The translations under genes and the position numbers were made by a program. A stretch of DNA of 64,000 nt, from contig NZ_PVXL01000031.1 of the NCBI RefSeq assembly GCF_002995805.1, positions 1-64,000 of the forward strand, read 5' to 3'. The DNA is from Neomoorella stamsii. Lineage in GTDB: Bacteria; Bacillota; DSM-521; Neomoorellales; Neomoorellaceae. The notes beneath the pieces were generated by a model. The model ran no database searches and was not told where the DNA came from. It saw nothing but the letters and a program-made list of their open reading frames with translations. Of this stretch, positions 62,830 through 64,000 are shown piece by piece (within the stretch, counting starts at the first letter, position 1; the number at the start of each line of letters is the position of its first letter).

Positions 62830-63938
62830 ACAGCAGGGAAAGGGTTATTAAAGCCTTAAAACACGAAGAACCCGACCGGGTACCACTGGCTTTGGGCGGC
62901 AGCGCTTACAATATCCATGATCAAGCTTACCGTAGGCTCCTTGAATATCTAGATTTGCCCAGTGACTGGCCACCGTTTCGCCAGGATGGGTTTAAGACGT
63001 GTAACTACCTGGACGAAAGGGTACAGGACGCCCTGGGGATAGATTTTCGTTATGTTTATCAACCAACACCTGATCTGGTACGCCTGGATGGTACCAGAGT
63101 CATGAACGGCTGGGGGCTTACTTTAGAAAAGGTAAACGGGTTTTCCCATGCCCAGCCAACCCTGGCCGGAGCTACAATTAAAGACATTGAAAACTATCCC
63201 TGGCCTGATCCCCGCGATTACCGGCCGGCTCCCGGGACCAGGGAAAAGGCGCGGTCCTACCAGGAGGTCGGACTGGCGGTAGTGGCCCGTTCGGTTTGTT
63301 CTTATGGCCTCCTCGAGCAAGCAGGGCAATTACGCGGCACCGAACAGTTCATGGTTGACATGTTGCTGGATGAAGCCCTGGCCCGGTGCCTGGTTGATCA
63401 CATCGGCAATACGATTTATGGTCTAATGGAAGTATACCTGGACGAAGTAGGGGGCTATATTGATATCCTGGAACTGCCAGGTGACGATTACGGCTCCCAG
63501 GCCGGCCCGATTATTTCCCCTGACCTGTTTAAAAAATACTTCCGGCCCTGGTACAGGAAGCTGGTGAATTTAGTAAAAAGCAAGTCGCCCGGCACTTATG
63601 TCCTGGCCCACAGCGACGGGTTTATTACTCCCTTCATACCCGGCTATATTGAAGCCGGCATTGAACTGCTGCACCCCTTACAACCGGGAGTGGGGATGGA
63701 CCTGGCGGCCGTTAAGCGGGAATTTGGTAAGGATATTGCTTTTATAGGCGGCATTGACATCCAGCAGGCCCTGCCTGCCGGCCCGGAGGCAGCGGTGGAA
63801 GAAGTTAAAAAACGCTTGCAGGAGCTGGCTCCTGGCGGCGGCTATATCCTGGCGCCCGCCAACCATATCGGGCCGGACGTAGCTCCGGCAAGCATTGTGG
63901 CTATGTACCGGGCGGCGGCGGAACTGGGGAGATATTAA
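62826..63938 (+). CDS. UroD-family methyltransferase in a PTS operon
   Basis: A 370-residue member of the UroD-like corrinoid-dependent methyltransferase superfamily. LKHEEPDRVPLALGG near the start is typical, and HSDG (about residue 264) provides a His-x-Asp metal site as in O-demethylase methyltransferases, with GGID later in the barrel. Its ATG overlaps the EIIA stop as ATGA, so expression is coupled to the sugar transporter. A methylated sugar or other compound delivered by the PTS is an appealing substrate. A corrinoid protein and folate methyltransferase are not within the 62 bases that remain of the window. Confidence 0.87.
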   Translation: MNSRERVIKALKHEEPDRVPLALGGSAYNIHDQAYRRLLEYLDLPSDWPPFRQDGFKTCNYLDERVQDALGIDFRYVYQPTPDLVRLDGTRVMNGWGLTLEKVNGFSHAQPTLAGATIKDIENYPWPDPRDYRPAPGTREKARSYQEVGLAVVARSVCSYGLLEQAGQLRGTEQFMVDMLLDEALARCLVDHIGNTIYGLMEVYLDEVGGYIDILELPGDDYGSQAGPIISPDLFKKYFRPWYRKLVNLVKSKSPGTYVLAHSDGFITPFIPGYIEAGIELLHPLQPGVGMDLAAVKREFGKDIAFIGGIDIQQALPAGPEAAVEEVKKRLQELAPGGGYILAPANHIGPDVAPASIVAMYRAAAELGRY

Positions 63939-64000
63939 AAACTGGCGGTGAAAATATCTGGTGTTAAATTTTACTTTATGGTACTATAGTTCATTAATCG

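Overview
The window looks like chromosomal DNA of a thermophilic, anaerobic, acetogenic Clostridium-class bacterium, most like Moorella or a close relative. The reasons are the corrinoid methyltransferase modules, a CooF/CooS/FAD-oxidoreductase set, tungsten/molybdenum enzymes, many sigma-54 activators, fairly GC-rich coding DNA, frequent GTG/TTG starts with strong GGAGG-type ribosome sites, and a complete bacterial arg operon. The organism is inferred from gene content; no rRNA or tRNA gene was seen.

Layout. 1-437: a possible structured RNA and a palindromic element. 438-4463: zwf, a cyclase-family hydrolase and an aldehyde ferredoxin oxidoreductase homologue with an incomplete Fe-S motif. 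4458-4909: a HicA/HicB pair. 5151-9823: sigma-54 activator 1 (CBS-PAS-AAA-Fis), then a sigma-54 promoter driving an OsmC-like protein and a sodium:solute symporter. 9938-23069: paralogous activator 2, then a sigma-54 promoter driving an apparent 10-gene operon of about 10.8 kb: UroD-type methyltransferase, corrinoid protein, methyltetrahydrofolate methyltransferase, a 25-codon remnant, a second symporter, an iron-sulfur flavoprotein, a CooF-like ferredoxin, a short CooS-like protein that has lost half of its C-cluster ligands, an FAD/NAD oxidoreductase, a molybdopterin oxidoreductase and its ferredoxin subunit. 23070-24873: an ABC-2 exporter. 24940-34779 (minus strand): a reductive dehalogenase operon (rdhA, rdhB, rdhC-like, apbE, Gx transporter, NusG-II protein), preceded by corrinoid protein, UroD-like protein, sensor kinase and sigma-54 response regulator. 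34940-39780: cell-wall amidase, then CstA with a LytS/LytT sensor pair. 40041-47343: MEMO-AMMECR1 fusion and its radical SAM partner, peptidases, an SH3-domain protein and an MFS exporter. 47498-55960: argCJBDFGH, interrupted before argH by a palindromic insertion-like element. 56158-57035: an AbiEii-type nucleotidyltransferase pair. 57268-63938: a LevR-type activator and a sigma-54-driven mannose-family PTS operon that ends with another UroD-type methyltransferase.

How it fits together. Four strong -24/-12 promoters (7501, 12223, 30171 on the minus strand, 60118) each lie beside a gene for a sigma-54 activator. At least two of these units demethylate or transport methylated compounds. A palindrome GGTRC-N6-GCACC recurs seven times around the two paralogous activators: twice at the 3' end of each gene, once further downstream of each, and once over the promoter of activator 1. 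The best candidates for undescribed biology are the CooS-like protein inside the demethylation operon, the PTS/methyltransferase operon, and the pairing of a reductive dehalogenase with methyltransferase and corrinoid genes under sigma-54 two-component control.
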